A DNA stretch of 64,000 nt, taken from contig NZ_CP102173.1 in NCBI RefSeq assembly GCF_024584515.1, forward strand, positions 3,162,001 through 3,226,000, given 5' to 3'. Position numbers and translations under genes: made by a program. This DNA is from Aeromicrobium wangtongii. Lineage in GTDB: Bacteria > Actinomycetota > Actinomycetes > Propionibacteriales > Nocardioidaceae. This document shows positions 39,545-51,000 of the stretch, piece by piece (positions within the stretch are counted from its first letter, which is position 1; every line of letters starts with the position of its first letter). The notes under the pieces are model-generated. The model worked only from the letters and a program-made list of their open reading frames with translations. It had not been told where the DNA came from and did not search any database.

Positions 39545-40803
39545 GACGAGGGGGTCCTCTCGGGGGGAGCTGCGGCGGTGTCGGTGGTCGGTGCGGCCTG
39601 GCCGGGCATCGGCGGTACGGGGTAGCCGCCGGCGAAGGCGTCCCACTGTTCGGGCTCGGGCTCCGGATCGGACTTCTTCTCCGGGATGAAGAACGTCAGC
39701 AGGACCAGGACGCCCGCCGCGACCGCGATCCACAGCAGGGTCTGCTGGTCGAGCATGTCCTCGCTCTTGAGCTTGCGGATGAAGGCGACCGCGATGATCC
39801 AGGCCAGCGAGGCGGGGATCAGGATCTTCCAGCCGAAGCTCATGAACTGGTCGTAGCGCATGCGCGGGAGTGTCCCGCGCAGCCAGACGAAGATGAAGAT
39901 GAAGAACAACGTCTTGCCGAAGAACCACAGCAGCGGCCAGTAGCCGGTGTTGAAGTAGCCGTCGTTGATCTGCCCGATGCCGAACGGGGCCCGCCAGCCG
40001 CCGAGGAACAGCGTCGTCGCCAGCGCCGAGACCGTCACCATGTTGACGTACTCGGCCAGGAAGAACAGCGCGAACTTCAGCGAGGAGTACTCGGTGTGGA
40101 AGCCGCCGACCAGCTCGCCCTCGGCCTCGGGCAGGTCGAAGGGCGCGCGGTTGGTCTCGCCGACCATCGCGATGCAGTAGATGACGAAGGACGGGAACAG
40201 CGGCACGAAGTACCACAGGTCGCTCTGCGCCGCGACGATCTCGGACGTCGACATCGTGCCGGCGTACATGAACACCGAGACGAACGACAGGCCCATCGCG
40301 ACCTCGTACGAGATGACCTGCGCGCTGGAGCGCAGGCCACCCAGCAGGGCGTAGATCGAGCCGGACGCCCACCCGGCCAGCACGATGCCGTAGACGCCGA
40401 CCGAGGTGACCGCCAGGACGTAGAGCACCGCGACCGGGAGATCGGTCAACTGCAGCGGCGTGATGGTGTCGGTGAACGGGATGCGGACCTCGGGTCCGAA
40501 GGGGATCACCGCCCACGCCAGGAAGGCCGGGATCGTGGCGAGGATCGGCGCCAGGATGTAGACCAGCTTGTCGGCCGACTTGACGACGATGTCCTCCTTC
40601 AGCGCAAGCTTCACGCCGTCGGCGAGGCTCTGCAGCAGGCCGAAGGGGCCGTTGACGTTGGGGCCGACGCGGTGCTGCATGCGGGCCACGACGCGGCGCT
40701 CGAACCAGATGTTGAACAGCGTGTAGACCAGCAGGAAGACGAAGATCAGCACCGCCTTCAGCGCCACGACCCAGAAGGCCTCGTGCCCGAACAGATCACT
40801 CAT
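39541..40803 (-). CDS. nuoH: NADH-quinone oxidoreductase subunit H
   Basis: This 420-residue membrane subunit forms the quinone chamber with NuoB and NuoD. The start is the ATG at 40803, overlapping the nuoG stop (ATGA). Landmarks are [38 protein letters not shown], and [20 protein letters not shown] with the conserved loop acids, then [15 protein letters not shown]. The core is complete at about 370 residues; a hydrophilic Pro/Glu-rich tail of about 45 residues follows, seen in other Actinobacteria. Confidence 0.95.
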   Translation of the reverse strand: MSDLFGHEAFWVVALKAVLIFVFLLVYTLFNIWFERRVVARMQHRVGPNVNGPFGLLQSLADGVKLALKEDIVVKSADKLVYILAPILATIPAFLAWAVIPFGPEVRIPFTDTITPLQLTDLPVAVLYVLAVTSVGVYGIVLAGWASGSIYALLGGLRSSAQVISYEVAMGLSFVSVFMYAGTMSTSEIVAAQSDLWYFVPLFPSFVIYCIAMVGETNRAPFDLPEAEGELVGGFHTEYSSLKFALFFLAEYVNMVTVSALATTLFLGGWRAPFGIGQINDGYFNTGYWPLLWFFGKTLFFIFIFVWLRGTLPRMRYDQFMSFGWKILIPASLAWIIAVAFIRKLKSEDMLDQQTLLWIAVAAGVLVLLTFFIPEKKSDPEPEPEQWDAFAGGYPVPPMPGQAAPTTDTAAAPPERTPSS

Positions 40804-43252
40804 GCGCCATCGCCCCTTGAGCCTGCCCCGTCGCCCCTTGAGCCTGCCCCGTCGCCCCTTGAGCCTGTCGAAAGGGAGACCGCATCCCCGAATCCCGCCG
40901 CGAGCCTCGCCCGCAGGTTGACCCCCGAGTTGGCCGGCGCCCAGACGACGCCGTCGGGCAGGTCGGCGACCTGGGTCAGGAAGGTCGCGGTGCCGGCCGG
41001 CGTCGAGAGCGTCGCCGGACCACCGGGGTCGATGTCGAAGGCCTTCAGCGTCGCCTCGCTGGCCCGCAGCACCGCGGGCCGGGCGGTGGCCTTGTACTGG
41101 TCCTGGCCGTCCTGGCCGCGTCCGTCGTCGACCAGCAGGCGCCACGAGTCGAGGACGACCTGCCCCCGGGCGGCTGCACGCGCAGTCGGCGCGACCGAGG
41201 GGGCCGGAGCCCGCGCACCGTCCCACGGCCCCAGATCGGCCATGGCCTGCCGGGCGGCGGAGACCGTGCGGAAGCCCAGGGACGTTCCCATCTCCTCGGC
41301 GATGCCGGCCAGCACACGGATGTCGGTGAGCGAGCTCGGCTCGTGCAGGACGGCGTCGAACGTCCGCACGCGTCCCTCCCAGCTGATGAACGTGCCCGGC
41401 TTCTCGACCACGGGTGCGATCGGGAGGACGACATCGGCCACGGCCGTGACGTCGCTGTGGCGCAGCTCCAGGCTGACCACGAACCCGGCTGCCGCGAGAG
41501 CGGCCCGCGCCGCGGCCGGATCGGGCAGGTCGTCGATCTCGACGCCGGCGATGAGCAGGGCCTCGAGGTCGCCGGATGCCGCGGCGGCCAGGATCTGCGA
41601 CGTGTCGCGACCGGGGGCCGCCGGGATCGTCGGAACTCCCCAGGCGGCCGCCAGGTCGGCACGGGCCTCGGCGTCGTCGAGGGGCCGGCCACCGGGCAGC
41701 AGGGTCGGCAGGCATCCGGTCTCGACCGCACCGCGGTCACCGGCACGACGCGGCACCCAGGCCAGGCGTGCACCGGAGCGCTCCGCCGCGGCCACGGCCG
41801 CGCTGAACCCGCCGGGCACCGCGGCCAGCCGCTCGCCGACCAGGATGACCGATCCGGCCGGCAGCTCGAGCTCGCTCAGGGCAGCGGGCTCGTCGCCCGG
41901 GACGGTCTGCACGAGCTCGCCGGACATCTTGCGCAACCCGCGCGTGGCGTGGCTGGCGATCGCGACGACCTTGACCCCGCGGGTGCGGGCGCCCTTGCGC
42001 AGCCGCAGGAAGATGCTGCCGTTCTCGTCCTCGGGCTCGAGGCCCACGAGCACCACGGTGGACGCCCGCTCCAGGTCCGTGAAGCTGACCTCCAGCTGCG
42101 TCGCGGCGACGTGGGAGGCCAGGAACGCGGCCTCCTCGGCGGAGTGTGCACGCGCCCGGAAGTCGATGTCATTGGTGCCCAGGACGGTGCGGGCGAACTT
42201 GCTGTAGGCGAAGGCGTCCTCAGCCGTCAGGCGTCCACCGGTCAGCACGCCGACCCGGCCGGCCGCCGCGGCCAGGCCACGCCCGGCGACGGCCAGCGCC
42301 GCGGGCCAGGAGGCCGGCTCCAGCTCGCCGGTCGCCTGGTTGCGGATCAGCGGCGTCCTGATGCGGTCGGGCTGCATCGCGTAGGTGAAGGCGAAGCGGT
42401 CCTTGTCGGTGATCCACTCCTCGTTGACCTCGGGATCGTCGCCCGCGAGGCGTCGCACGACCCGTCCGCGCCGGTGGTCGACCCGGATGGCCGATCCGCT
42501 GGAGTCGTGCTCGGCGATCGACGGCACCGAGACCAGGTCGAAGGGACGCGAGCGGAAGCGGTAGTCGGCGCTCGTGAGCGCGCCGACGGGGCAGATCTGG
42601 ATCGTGTTGCCCGAGAAGTAGGAGCTGAACGGCTCCTCCTCGTAGATGCCGACCTGCTGCTGGGCGCCGCGCTCGATCAGCGCGATGAACGGATCGCCGG
42701 CGATCTGCTCGGAGAACCGGGTGCACCGGGCGCACAGGACGCAGCGCTCACGGTCGAGCAGCACCTGCTCGGAGACCTTGACCGGCTTGGGGAACGTGCG
42801 TTTGGTCTCGATGAACCGGGACTCGCCCTGGCCGTGCGTCATGGCCTGGTTCTGCAACGGGCACTCGCCGCCCTTGTCACACACCGGGCAGTCCAGTGGA
42901 TGGTTGATCAGCAGGAACTCCAGATTGCCGCGCTGCGCCTTCTCGGCGACCGGCGACGTCACCTGGGTCTTGACGACCATCCCGTCGGCGACCTCGATCG
43001 TGCAGGATGCCTGCGGCTTGGGGAAGCCGCGTCCGTTGCCGGCATCGGTGATGTCGACCAGGCACTGGCGGCACGCCCCGATCGGATCGAGCAGCGGGTG
43101 GTCGCAGAAGCGCGGGATCTCGGTGCCGATGACCTCGGCGGCGCGAATCACCAGCGTCCCCTTCGGCACGCTGACCTCGACGTCGTCGATCGTCAGCGTC
43201 ACCAGCTCGACCGCTTCGCTCCCTGAGCCTGTCGAAGGGACGGTGACAGTCA

Positions 43253-43253
<1 letters not shown>
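40800..43253 (-). CDS. nuoG: NADH-quinone oxidoreductase subunit G
   Basis: This 817-residue iron-sulfur subunit has an N-terminal 2Fe-2S domain (C50, C61, C64 and a later cysteine), a His/Cys-liganded cluster ([19 protein letters not shown]), a 4Fe-4S set in [10 protein letters not shown], and a molybdopterin-oxidoreductase-like body that no longer binds molybdenum. Both ends carry repeat-derived peptides: PSTGSGS near residue 6 replaces the usual start, and the last 28 residues read STGSRGDGA followed by two GSRGDGA units. The ATG shares one base with the nuoF stop. Confidence 0.95.
40811..40876. repeat. Repeat cluster at the nuoG 3' end
   Basis: Two 21-base units CGCCCCTTGAGCCTGCCCCGT at 40811-40831 and 40832-40852 are followed by one copy with the fuller core CCCCTTGAGCCTGTCGAAAGGG (to 40876). 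In the nuoG frame they give three GSRGDGA-like units. Confidence 0.92.
43221..43239. repeat. Single repeat copy at the nuoG 5' end
   Basis: CCCTGAGCCTGTCGAAGGG, a near-palindromic version of the nuo repeat, is translated as PSTGSGS just after the NuoG start. It is six codons from the ATG. Confidence 0.9.
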
Positions 43254-44573
<1,320 letters not shown>

Positions 44574-44581
<8 letters not shown>

Positions 44582-45389
44582 CCGAACCCTCCTTGGCGGT
44601 GTTGGCCGGGGACTGCTCGATGACGGTCTCCGTCTCGGCGCGGGACGTGTCGGCCTCCGCGGCGGCTCCGGCCTTGGATCCCTCGCTGGTCTCGCCGGAC
44701 TCGCCGGTCGAGCTTGTCGAGGCCTCGCCGGTCGAGCTTGTCGAGGCCCCGACCGGCGGCGCCGTCCAGCCTCGTTCCTTGGCGATCTGCAGACCGGCCA
44801 GCGATGCGCCGGCAGCGGTCGGGCCCTCGTCGACGAGCCCGTCCTCGTACCCGGCGATGACCCGCTCGGCCGCTCGCCAGCTGGTGATCGTCGCGCCCCG
44901 GGTCGCCTGGACGGTCTCCCCTGCCCGCAACCGGTCGACCAGGTCGACCGCGGACTCGGGCGTCTGGTTGTCGAAGAACTCCCAGTTGACCGTCATGACG
45001 GGCGCGAAGTCGCAGGCCGCATTGCACTCGATGTGCTCGAGCGTGACCATGCCGTCCTCGGTCGTCTCGTCGTTGCCCACGTCCAGGTGGCCCTTGAGCC
45101 GCTCGAAGATCAGGTCGCCGCCCATCACCGCGCACAGCGTGTTGGTGCAGACGCCCACGTGGTGCTCGCCCATCGGACGCCGCTTGTACATCGTGTAGAA
45201 CGTCGCGACGCCGGACACCTCGGCGGCGCTGATGCCCAAGATGGCGGCGCACACCTCGATGCCCTCGTTGGTGACGTTGCCCTCAGCGGACTGCACCAGG
45301 TGCAACATCGGCAGCAGCGCGCTGCGAGCTTGCGGATACCGCCCCGCCAGCTCCGCGAGCTCGGCCCGCGTCACGTCAGAAAGCGTCAT
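44574..45389 (-). CDS. nuoE: NADH-quinone oxidoreductase subunit E
   Basis: The protein has 271 residues. The thioredoxin-like 2Fe-2S domain is in the first 200, with ligands C81, C86, C122 and C126 (CTNTLC and CNAAC), giving centre N1a. Family members usually have 160-240 residues; the extra 70 are a Ser/Thr/Glu/Ala-rich tail that includes two ASTSSTGE units from a 24-base tandem repeat (44701-44748). The start is the ATG at 45389 overlapping nuoD. The stop falls eight bases inside nuoF. Confidence 0.95.
44701..44748. repeat. 24-base tandem repeat in the nuoE tail
   Basis: Two perfect copies (44701-44724 and 44725-44748) share the core GGTCGAGCTTGTCGAGGCC. It is a different variant from the TTGAGCCTGTCGAA core in nuoF, nuoG and nuoI, but has the same layout and also reads as a Ser/Thr/Gly peptide. 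Confidence 0.93.
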
Positions 45390-46714
45390 CGGTCCACCCC
45401 GCCCATTACCGGATCGATGCTGGCGATCGCGACGATGACGTCCGAGAGCATCCCGCCCTCGCTCATCACCGAGGTGCCCTGCAGGTTGACGAAGGAGGGA
45501 TCGCGGAAGTGTGCGCGGTAGGGACGCGTGCCGCCGTCGGACACCAGGTGGCAGCCGATCTCGCCGCGCGGCGCCTCGATCGAGGAGTAGACCTGACCGG
45601 TGGGGACCCGGAAGCCCTCGGTGACGATCTTGAAGTGGTGGATCAGGGCTTCCATCGACTCGCCCATGATGTGGCGGATGTGCTCGGCGGAGTTGCCCTG
45701 GCCGTCGGCACCGACGCTCAGCTGGGACGGCCAGGCGATCTTCTTGTCGGCGACCATGACGGGCTGGCCCTCCATCAGCGCGAGCCGCTCGATGGCCTGC
45801 TCGACGATCTTGATCGATTCCCACATCTCGTCCAGGCGCACCCGGAAGCGTCCGTACGCATCGGGCTCGTCGCGGGTGACGACCTCGAAGTCGTAGGTGT
45901 CGTAGCCCCAGTACGGCTGCTTCTTGCGCAGGTCCCAGTCGTAGCCCGTGGCGCGCAGCACCGGACCGGTCAGGCCCAGCGCCAGGCAGCCGGCCAGCTC
46001 GAGGTGGCCGACGCCCTTGAGGCGTCCCTTGAAGATCGGGTTGGCGTTGCACAGGGCCGCGTACTCGGGCAGGCGCTTCTTCAGCAGCCGGACCGTCGAC
46101 CGCAGCTTCTCGATCGCACCTTCCGGCAGGTCCTGGGCGACGCCGCCGGGGCGGATGAAGGCGTGGTTCATGCGCAGGCCGGTGATCATCTCGAACAGGT
46201 CCAGGATCAGCTCACGGTCGCGGAATCCGCAGGTCATGACGGTCAGCGCGCCGATCTCCATGCCGCCGGTCGCCAGGCACACCAGGTGCGAGGAGATCCG
46301 GTTGAGCTCGAGCAGCAGCACGCGCATCGTCTGCGCCTTCTCGGGAGCCTCGATGCCCAGCAGCTTCTCGACCGCCATGACGTAGGCGGCCTCGTTCGAG
46401 AACGGCGCCACGTAGTCCATCCGGGTGCAGAAGGTCACGCCCTGCGTCCAGGTGCGGTACTCCATGTTCTTCTCGATGCCGGTGTGCAGGTAGCCGATGC
46501 CGGCGCGCGCATCGCGGACCGTCTCGCCGTCGATCTCCAGGATCAGGCGCAGCACGCCGTGGGTCGAGGGGTGCTGCGGCCCCATGTTGATGACCAGGTG
46601 GTCGCCCTCGACCGCCGAGGCGTCGATCGTGTCCCAGTCCTGACCGGTGACGGTAAAGACCGGGCCACCGGCCGACTCGGTGGTGCTCGCGTACGGATCG
46701 TTGGTGGTGGTCAC
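45386..46714 (-). CDS. nuoD: NADH-quinone oxidoreductase subunit D
   Basis: This 442-residue 49-kDa-type subunit lines the quinone site. Landmarks are [14 protein letters not shown] with the quinone-contacting histidine, [16 protein letters not shown], and the C-terminal [14 protein letters not shown] and [16 protein letters not shown]. The start is GTG at 46714 overlapping nuoC (GTGA), which gives a [12 protein letters not shown]-terminus. It is a hydrogenase-large-subunit relative that has lost the nickel cysteines, as expected. Confidence 0.95.
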   Translation of the reverse strand: MTTTNDPYASTTESAGGPVFTVTGQDWDTIDASAVEGDHLVINMGPQHPSTHGVLRLILEIDGETVRDARAGIGYLHTGIEKNMEYRTWTQGVTFCTRMDYVAPFSNEAAYVMAVEKLLGIEAPEKAQTMRVLLLELNRISSHLVCLATGGMEIGALTVMTCGFRDRELILDLFEMITGLRMNHAFIRPGGVAQDLPEGAIEKLRSTVRLLKKRLPEYAALCNANPIFKGRLKGVGHLELAGCLALGLTGPVLRATGYDWDLRKKQPYWGYDTYDFEVVTRDEPDAYGRFRVRLDEMWESIKIVEQAIERLALMEGQPVMVADKKIAWPSQLSVGADGQGNSAEHIRHIMGESMEALIHHFKIVTEGFRVPTGQVYSSIEAPRGEIGCHLVSDGGTRPYRAHFRDPSFVNLQGTSVMSEGGMLSDVIVAIASIDPVMGGVDR

Positions 46715-47460
46715 GAGTAGCTCCTGCGCTGATCCGGCGGCGGCACGGTCCCGCCCTTGTACTCGACCGGGATGCCGCCCAACGGATAGTCCTTGCGCTG
46801 GGGGTGGCCGGGCCAGTCGTCCGGCATGAGGATGCGGGTCAGCCCGGGGTGGCCGTCGAAGACGATGCCGAACATGTCCCACGTCTCCCGCTCCTGCCAG
46901 TCGGCGGTCGGGTAGATCGGGACGACGCTGGGCACGTGCGGATCCGCCTCGGGAGCGGTGACCTCCAGACGGATGCGCCGGTTGTGCGTCATCGACAGCA
47001 GGTGGTGCACGACGTGCAGCTCGCGCCCGGTCTCGTGCGGGAAGTGCACGCCGCTGACGCTGGAGCAGAACTCGAACCGCAGGACGGGGTCGTTGCGCAG
47101 GTGCGTCACGACCTCCAGCAGCTGCGCACGGCGGATGTGGAAGGTGATCTCGCCGCGGTCGACGATGACCTTCTCGACCGCGTCGCCCAGACCCGGCCCA
47201 GCAGTGAGGCGGGCGGCGACCTCGTCGAACCAGCCGCCGTACGGCGGCTGGCTGGCACCCGGCATGACAACCGGCCGGGTGAGGCCGCCGAAGCCGCTGG
47301 TGTCGCCCGTGCCGTGGGCCCCGAAGGCCCCCTCACGGATCTCGACGACCTCGAGCTGGGTCGTGTCGGAGCGGACCAGCTCGTTCTGCGTCTCGTGCGA
47401 GGCGTCCTGGGTCACGGTGCCCGCATCGCGCGCGTCCCGGTCGCCCTTCGGATCGGTCAT
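46711..47460 (-). CDS. nuoC: NADH-quinone oxidoreductase subunit C
   Basis: This 249-residue 30-kDa-type subunit starts at the ATG at 47460 (ATGA with nuoB). The core carries [20 protein letters not shown] and the signature [21 protein letters not shown], then [16 protein letters not shown]. The first 75 residues are an acidic, low-complexity extension before the fold. It connects NuoB and NuoD in the hydrophilic arm and binds no cofactor. Confidence 0.95.
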   Translation of the reverse strand: MTDPKGDRDARDAGTVTQDASHETQNELVRSDTTQLEVVEIREGAFGAHGTGDTSGFGGLTRPVVMPGASQPPYGGWFDEVAARLTAGPGLGDAVEKVIVDRGEITFHIRRAQLLEVVTHLRNDPVLRFEFCSSVSGVHFPHETGRELHVVHHLLSMTHNRRIRLEVTAPEADPHVPSVVPIYPTADWQERETWDMFGIVFDGHPGLTRILMPDDWPGHPQRKDYPLGGIPVEYKGGTVPPPDQRRSYS

Positions 47461-48011
47461 CGCATGAGCCCTTTCATCGCCGAGGTCGGCGTCGCGAGCA
47501 GGGCCGTCTTCTCCTCGGCCTTGATCTGGGCCAGACGGTTGGCGCCGAGCTTCTCGTGCTGGATCGAGTCGTGCAGCTTGAGGATCGCGTCGATCAGCAT
47601 CTCGGGGCGCGGCGGGCAACCGGGCAGGTACATGTCGACCGGGACGACGTGGTCGACGCCCTGGACGATCGCGTAGTTGTTGAACATCCCACCCGAGCTG
47701 GCGCACACCCCCATGGCCAGGACGTACTTCGGTCCGGCCATCTGGTCGTAGATCTGGCGCAGGACGGGGGCCATCTTGTTGCTGACCCGGCCGGCCACGA
47801 TCATCAGGTCGGCCTGGCGCGGCGAGGGGCGGAAGACCTCCATGCCGAACCGGGACGAGTCGAAGCGCGGCGCGCCGAAGGTCATCATCTCGATCGCGCA
47901 GCACGCCAGGCCGAACGTCGCGGGCCAGAACGAGGCCTTGCGCATGTAGCCGGCGAGTCCCTCGACCGTCGACAGCAGGACCCCCGACGGCAGCTTTTCC
48001 TCTAGTCCCAT
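47457..48011 (-). CDS. nuoB: NADH-quinone oxidoreductase subunit B
   Basis: This 184-residue PSST subunit holds cluster N2, the last iron-sulfur centre before quinone. Its ligands C37, C38 (the unusual adjacent pair), C103 and C132 are all present ([29 protein letters not shown]). It starts at the ATG at 48011, ten bases inside nuoA. Confidence 0.97.
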   Translation of the reverse strand: MGLEEKLPSGVLLSTVEGLAGYMRKASFWPATFGLACCAIEMMTFGAPRFDSSRFGMEVFRPSPRQADLMIVAGRVSNKMAPVLRQIYDQMAGPKYVLAMGVCASSGGMFNNYAIVQGVDHVVPVDMYLPGCPPRPEMLIDAILKLHDSIQHEKLGANRLAQIKAEEKTALLATPTSAMKGLMR

Positions 48012-48361
48012 TCCAAGCCTCCACGACGCCAGACGTAGGCATAGGCGATGAAGACCGTCGCCATGAACAGGAACATCTCGATCAGGCCGAACCAGCCGAG
48101 CGCATCGAAGGCGACGGCGAACGGGTAGAGGAAGATGATCTCGATGTCGAAGACGATGAACAGCATCGCGATGATGAAGTAACGGATCGAGACCTTGCCG
48201 CCGCCTTCTGGCAGGGGGCTGGGCTCGATGCCCGACTCGTAGCGGTCGAGCTTGGCCCGGTTGTAACGCTTCGGCCCGGTGAAGGGCGCGATCGCCACGG
48301 ACCCGATGGCGAACAGGGCAGCCAGTCCGCCCAGCACCAGAATCGGCGTGTAGGCCGTCAT
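48002..48361 (-). CDS. nuoA: NADH-quinone oxidoreductase subunit A
   Basis: This 119-residue, three-helix membrane subunit has the conserved [11 protein letters not shown] loop and the [13 protein letters not shown] helix with its acidic pair. The start is the ATG at 48361 with GGGAGGTG upstream; the open frame extends to 48403 without a better site. It is the first gene of the fourteen-gene nuo operon, downstream of CRP-like sites and a candidate promoter. Confidence 0.95.
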   Translation of the reverse strand: MTAYTPILVLGGLAALFAIGSVAIAPFTGPKRYNRAKLDRYESGIEPSPLPEGGGKVSIRYFIIAMLFIVFDIEIIFLYPFAVAFDALGWFGLIEMFLFMATVFIAYAYVWRRGGLEWD

Positions 48362-48413
48362 GGCACCTCCCGAGACTCGTCCGACGAAGCGAAGAACCTG
48401 CATGATCGTGTGC

Positions 48414-48431
48414 TTGTGAATTGGTTCACAA
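48414..48431. promoter_or_regulatory. CRP/GlxR-type binding site upstream of nuoA
   Basis: TTGTGAATTGGTTCACAA is a perfect seven-base inverted repeat and contains an exact TGTGA-N6-TCACA match to the CRP/FNR-family consensus. It lies 53-70 bases before the nuoA ATG and probably just inside the transcript, where it could repress or tune nuo expression. Confidence 0.75.
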
Positions 48432-48446
48432 CGTGATCACCGTCTC

Positions 48447-48475
48447 ACCATACGCCCGGTTGGGGTGCGCTGTAA
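48447..48475 (-). promoter_or_regulatory. nuoAp: Candidate nuo operon promoter
   Basis: TTACAG (48475-48470) and TATGGT (48452-48447) are 17 bases apart on the minus strand, giving a start near 48440 and a leader of about 80 bases. The -35 overlaps the weaker CRP-like site at 48471-48486. Confidence 0.5.
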
Positions 48476-48486
48476 CTCAGGTCACA
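48471..48486. promoter_or_regulatory. Second CRP-like half-matching site
   Basis: TGTAACTCAGGTCACA differs from TGTGA-N6-TCACA at one base. Its centre is 56 bases from that of the perfect site and overlaps the predicted -35, a usual activator position. Confidence 0.5.
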
Positions 48487-48570
48487 CTAAGTCGGCTCTG
48501 GCTCTCCGGACAGATGTGTGCCGGGACGCGCGTGGGCGCGCGGAAGTCCACCAGTCGGGGTGGGCCGGGT

Positions 48571-49263
48571 TCAGGGCTTGGTGGAGTGGTGCAGGGCCAC
48601 GATGCCCGCCGTGAGGTTGTGCCAGTCGACCTTGCCCCAGCCGGCCTCGACCATGCGCAGCGCCAGGCCCTTCTGGTCGGGCCAGGCGCGGATCGACTCG
48701 GCGAGGTACACGTACGACTCGGGATTGGAGGAGACCGCGCGGGCCACCGGCGGCAGGGCCCGCATCAGGTAGTTGGTGTAGATCGCGTCGAACGGGCCCC
48801 ACGTGGGTGTGCTGAACTCGCACACCACGATGCGTCCGCCCCGCTTGGTCACCCGCAGCATCTCGCGCAGGCCCTCGATGGGGTCGACGATGTTGCGCAG
48901 GCCGAACGAGATCGTCACGGCGTCGAAGGTGTTGTCGCCGAACGGCAGCAGCATCCCGTCGCCCGCGGTGAACGGCAGCTCTGGCCGCGCCTGCTTGCCG
49001 ACCTCGAGCATCCCCATCGAGAAGTCGCACGGCACGACGGTCGCGCCGGCATCGGCGAACGGCTGGCTGGACGTCCCGGTGCCCGCCGCGAGATCGAGGA
49101 CCAGCTCGCCCGGCTTCGGGGCGACCAGGTCGACGACCCGCTTGCGCCACCGGCGGTCCTGGCCCAGCGAGAGCACGTCATTGGTCAGGTCGTACCTCTT
49201 GGCCACCTTGTCGAACATCGTCGCGACGTCGTGGGGCTGCTTGTCCAGACCGGCTCGGCTCAC
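48571..49263 (-). CDS. menG: Demethylmenaquinone methyltransferase
   Basis: This 230-residue methyltransferase performs the last step of menaquinone synthesis, using SAM to methylate demethylmenaquinone. UbiE/MenG signatures are clear: [20 protein letters not shown] at the start, [18 protein letters not shown] (motif I) and [21 protein letters not shown] (the RN-x-x-D signature), then [11 protein letters not shown]. The GTG start at 49263 lies 33 bases from the divergent menF start, so the two menaquinone genes share a promoter region. Ubiquinone use is unlikely in this lineage. Confidence 0.93.
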   Translation of the reverse strand: MSRAGLDKQPHDVATMFDKVAKRYDLTNDVLSLGQDRRWRKRVVDLVAPKPGELVLDLAAGTGTSSQPFADAGATVVPCDFSMGMLEVGKQARPELPFTAGDGMLLPFGDNTFDAVTISFGLRNIVDPIEGLREMLRVTKRGGRIVVCEFSTPTWGPFDAIYTNYLMRALPPVARAVSSNPESYVYLAESIRAWPDQKGLALRMVEAGWGKVDWHNLTAGIVALHHSTKP

Positions 49264-49296
49264 CCGGCTACCTTGCCACGAGTAGGCTGGTGGATT

Positions 49297-50556
49297 GTGA
49301 GCAACCCTGCCCTCGCCGATGTTCCGGGCCCCCTCCTGGTCCGCTCGGCTCCCATCGACGACCCCGGCGCCCTGCTCTCCCTCCTCCCCCAGGACGACGC
49401 GTTCGCCTGGGTCCACAACGGTGACGGGCTGGTCGGCTGGGGCCGCGCCGCGGAGGTTCACACCTCCGGCAAGGGACGTTTCGCCGAGGCCGAGCAGTGG
49501 TGGCGCGACCTGGCCCAGCACGCCGTGGTCCGCGACGAGGTCGGCACACCGGGCTCCGGGCTGGTCGCATTCGGCTCGTTCACCTTCTCCGACGACACCG
49601 AGGGCAGCGCACTGGTCGTGCCCGAGATCGTGGTCGGGCGCCGCGACGGCGTCACCTGGGTCACGCTGATCGGCCTGGGCATCACGGCCACGCCGCCGCT
49701 CGTCCCCTCGTCGGCTCCTCGCGAGCCCTCCGGTGCGACGTTCTCGGACGGCGCGGTCGACAGCGCCGAGTGGCAGCAGATGGTCGCCGAGGCCGTGTCC
49801 CGCATCGTCCGTGACGACCTGGACAAGGTCGTGCTGGCCCGCGAGCTGGTCGCGACGCTCGACGAGCCGCTGGACGTCCGCGCACCGCTGGCCAGGCTCG
49901 CCGAGCAGTACCCGAGCTGCTGGACGTTCCACGTCGACGGCTTCTTCGGCTCCACCCCCGAGATGCTCGTGCGCCTCGAACGGGGCCTGGTGACCTCACG
50001 CGTCCTGGCCGGGACGATCCGGCGCACCGGCGACGACACCCGCGACCTGGCGCTGGCCGGATCGCTGGCCCGCTCGAGCAAGGATCTCGAGGAGCACGAG
50101 TACGCCGTGCGCTCGGTCGCGGACGCACTGGCACCGCACTGCACGAACATGTTTGTCCCGGAGACGCCGTTCGTGCTGCACCTGCCCAATGTCATGCACC
50201 TGGCGACCGATGTCACGGGCGTCATGAGGAACGGCGCCGGCGCCCTGACCCTCGCGGCCTCGCTGCACCCGTCCGCGGCAGTCGGCGGCACCCCCACCGC
50301 GGAGGCGGTCCGGCTGATCGGCCAGGTCGAGCGGCTCGACCGCGGCCGCTATGCCGGCCCGGTCGGCTGGATCGACGCCCGCGGCGACGGCGAGTGGGGC
50401 ATCGGCCTGCGCTCGGCCCAGATCGAGGACGATGGTCGCACCGTGCGGCTGTTCGCCGGCTGCGGCATCGTGGCCGACTCCGTGCCCGCCGACGAGCTGG
50501 CCGAGTCCGAGGCCAAGCTCATCCCGGTGCGCGACGCCCTGCGTCCACGCACCTGA
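49297..50556 (+). CDS. menF: Isochorismate synthase
   Basis: This 419-residue chorismate-binding enzyme converts chorismate to isochorismate, the entry to menaquinone synthesis. The C-terminal half has the family hallmarks: [38 protein letters not shown], the ESAKEHEY-like [31 protein letters not shown] and [13 protein letters not shown] with the magnesium acids. It starts at a GTG with TAGGCT eight bases upstream and little ribosome site. A role in siderophore (EntC) synthesis is an alternative, but the menG neighbour favours menaquinone. Confidence 0.92.
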   Translation: MSNPALADVPGPLLVRSAPIDDPGALLSLLPQDDAFAWVHNGDGLVGWGRAAEVHTSGKGRFAEAEQWWRDLAQHAVVRDEVGTPGSGLVAFGSFTFSDDTEGSALVVPEIVVGRRDGVTWVTLIGLGITATPPLVPSSAPREPSGATFSDGAVDSAEWQQMVAEAVSRIVRDDLDKVVLARELVATLDEPLDVRAPLARLAEQYPSCWTFHVDGFFGSTPEMLVRLERGLVTSRVLAGTIRRTGDDTRDLALAGSLARSSKDLEEHEYAVRSVADALAPHCTNMFVPETPFVLHLPNVMHLATDVTGVMRNGAGALTLAASLHPSAAVGGTPTAEAVRLIGQVERLDRGRYAGPVGWIDARGDGEWGIGLRSAQIEDDGRTVRLFAGCGIVADSVPADELAESEAKLIPVRDALRPRT

Positions 50557-50564
50557 CCGGCCGG

Positions 50565-50993
50565 CTACCGGTAGACCTTCGCCTCCAGCGGCTGCCCCAT
50601 GATCCGGGCGGCCAGCAGACGGTGCAGGCCGTCCAGGTGCCACCAGCCGTTGCTGCCCTCCACCTCGAAGATCTTGGCCGGCTTGATCGCCTCACCCGCG
50701 TCGAGCTGGGTGAGGTAGTAGTTGACCTTCGCGACGCCGACGAACTCCTGCGGGGTCATGACGACGGTGTGCGGGCTCAGCACGATCGTCTCGCCGGCGG
50801 CGTGCGGAGACCGGTCGTCCTTGAGCCGCAGCGGTCCGGAGAACACCACGGCCAGCCACAGCAGCCGCCGGGTGTTGACGACCTTCTCGTCGCCGGTCAT
50901 GCGGATGAACTCGCCGAGGCGCTCCATCGAGTCGTCGTCGAGGTCCGTCGGTGCAGCGGCCAGCTTGGGGCCGAGCTTGGGCAGACGGACCAC
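50565..50993 (-). CDS. Small protein with ParB-like C-terminal motif, function unknown
   Basis: The protein has 142 residues from the GTG at 50993 (GAGG five bases upstream); the frame stays open to 51053. I do not recognise a named family. The last 40 residues, with EVEGSNGWWHLDGLHRLLAARIMG, resemble the D-G-x-H-R-x-x-A-x motif of ParB/sulfiredoxin-like folds. The middle (IVLSPHTVVMTPQEFVGVAKVNYYLTQLDAGE) is alpha/beta. The gene follows the SGNH hydrolase by seven bases in the same direction and ends eight bases from the convergent menF stop. Nucleotide binding is a guess from the motif. Confidence 0.7.
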   Translation of the reverse strand: MVRLPKLGPKLAAAPTDLDDDSMERLGEFIRMTGDEKVVNTRRLLWLAVVFSGPLRLKDDRSPHAAGETIVLSPHTVVMTPQEFVGVAKVNYYLTQLDAGEAIKPAKIFEVEGSNGWWHLDGLHRLLAARIMGQPLEAKVYR

Positions 50994-51000
50994 GACGACC

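Noticed and set aside
44701..44748. The nuoE tandem repeat as a CRISPR or a variable-number locus
   Set aside because: There are only two abutting copies without spacers, inside a coding frame.
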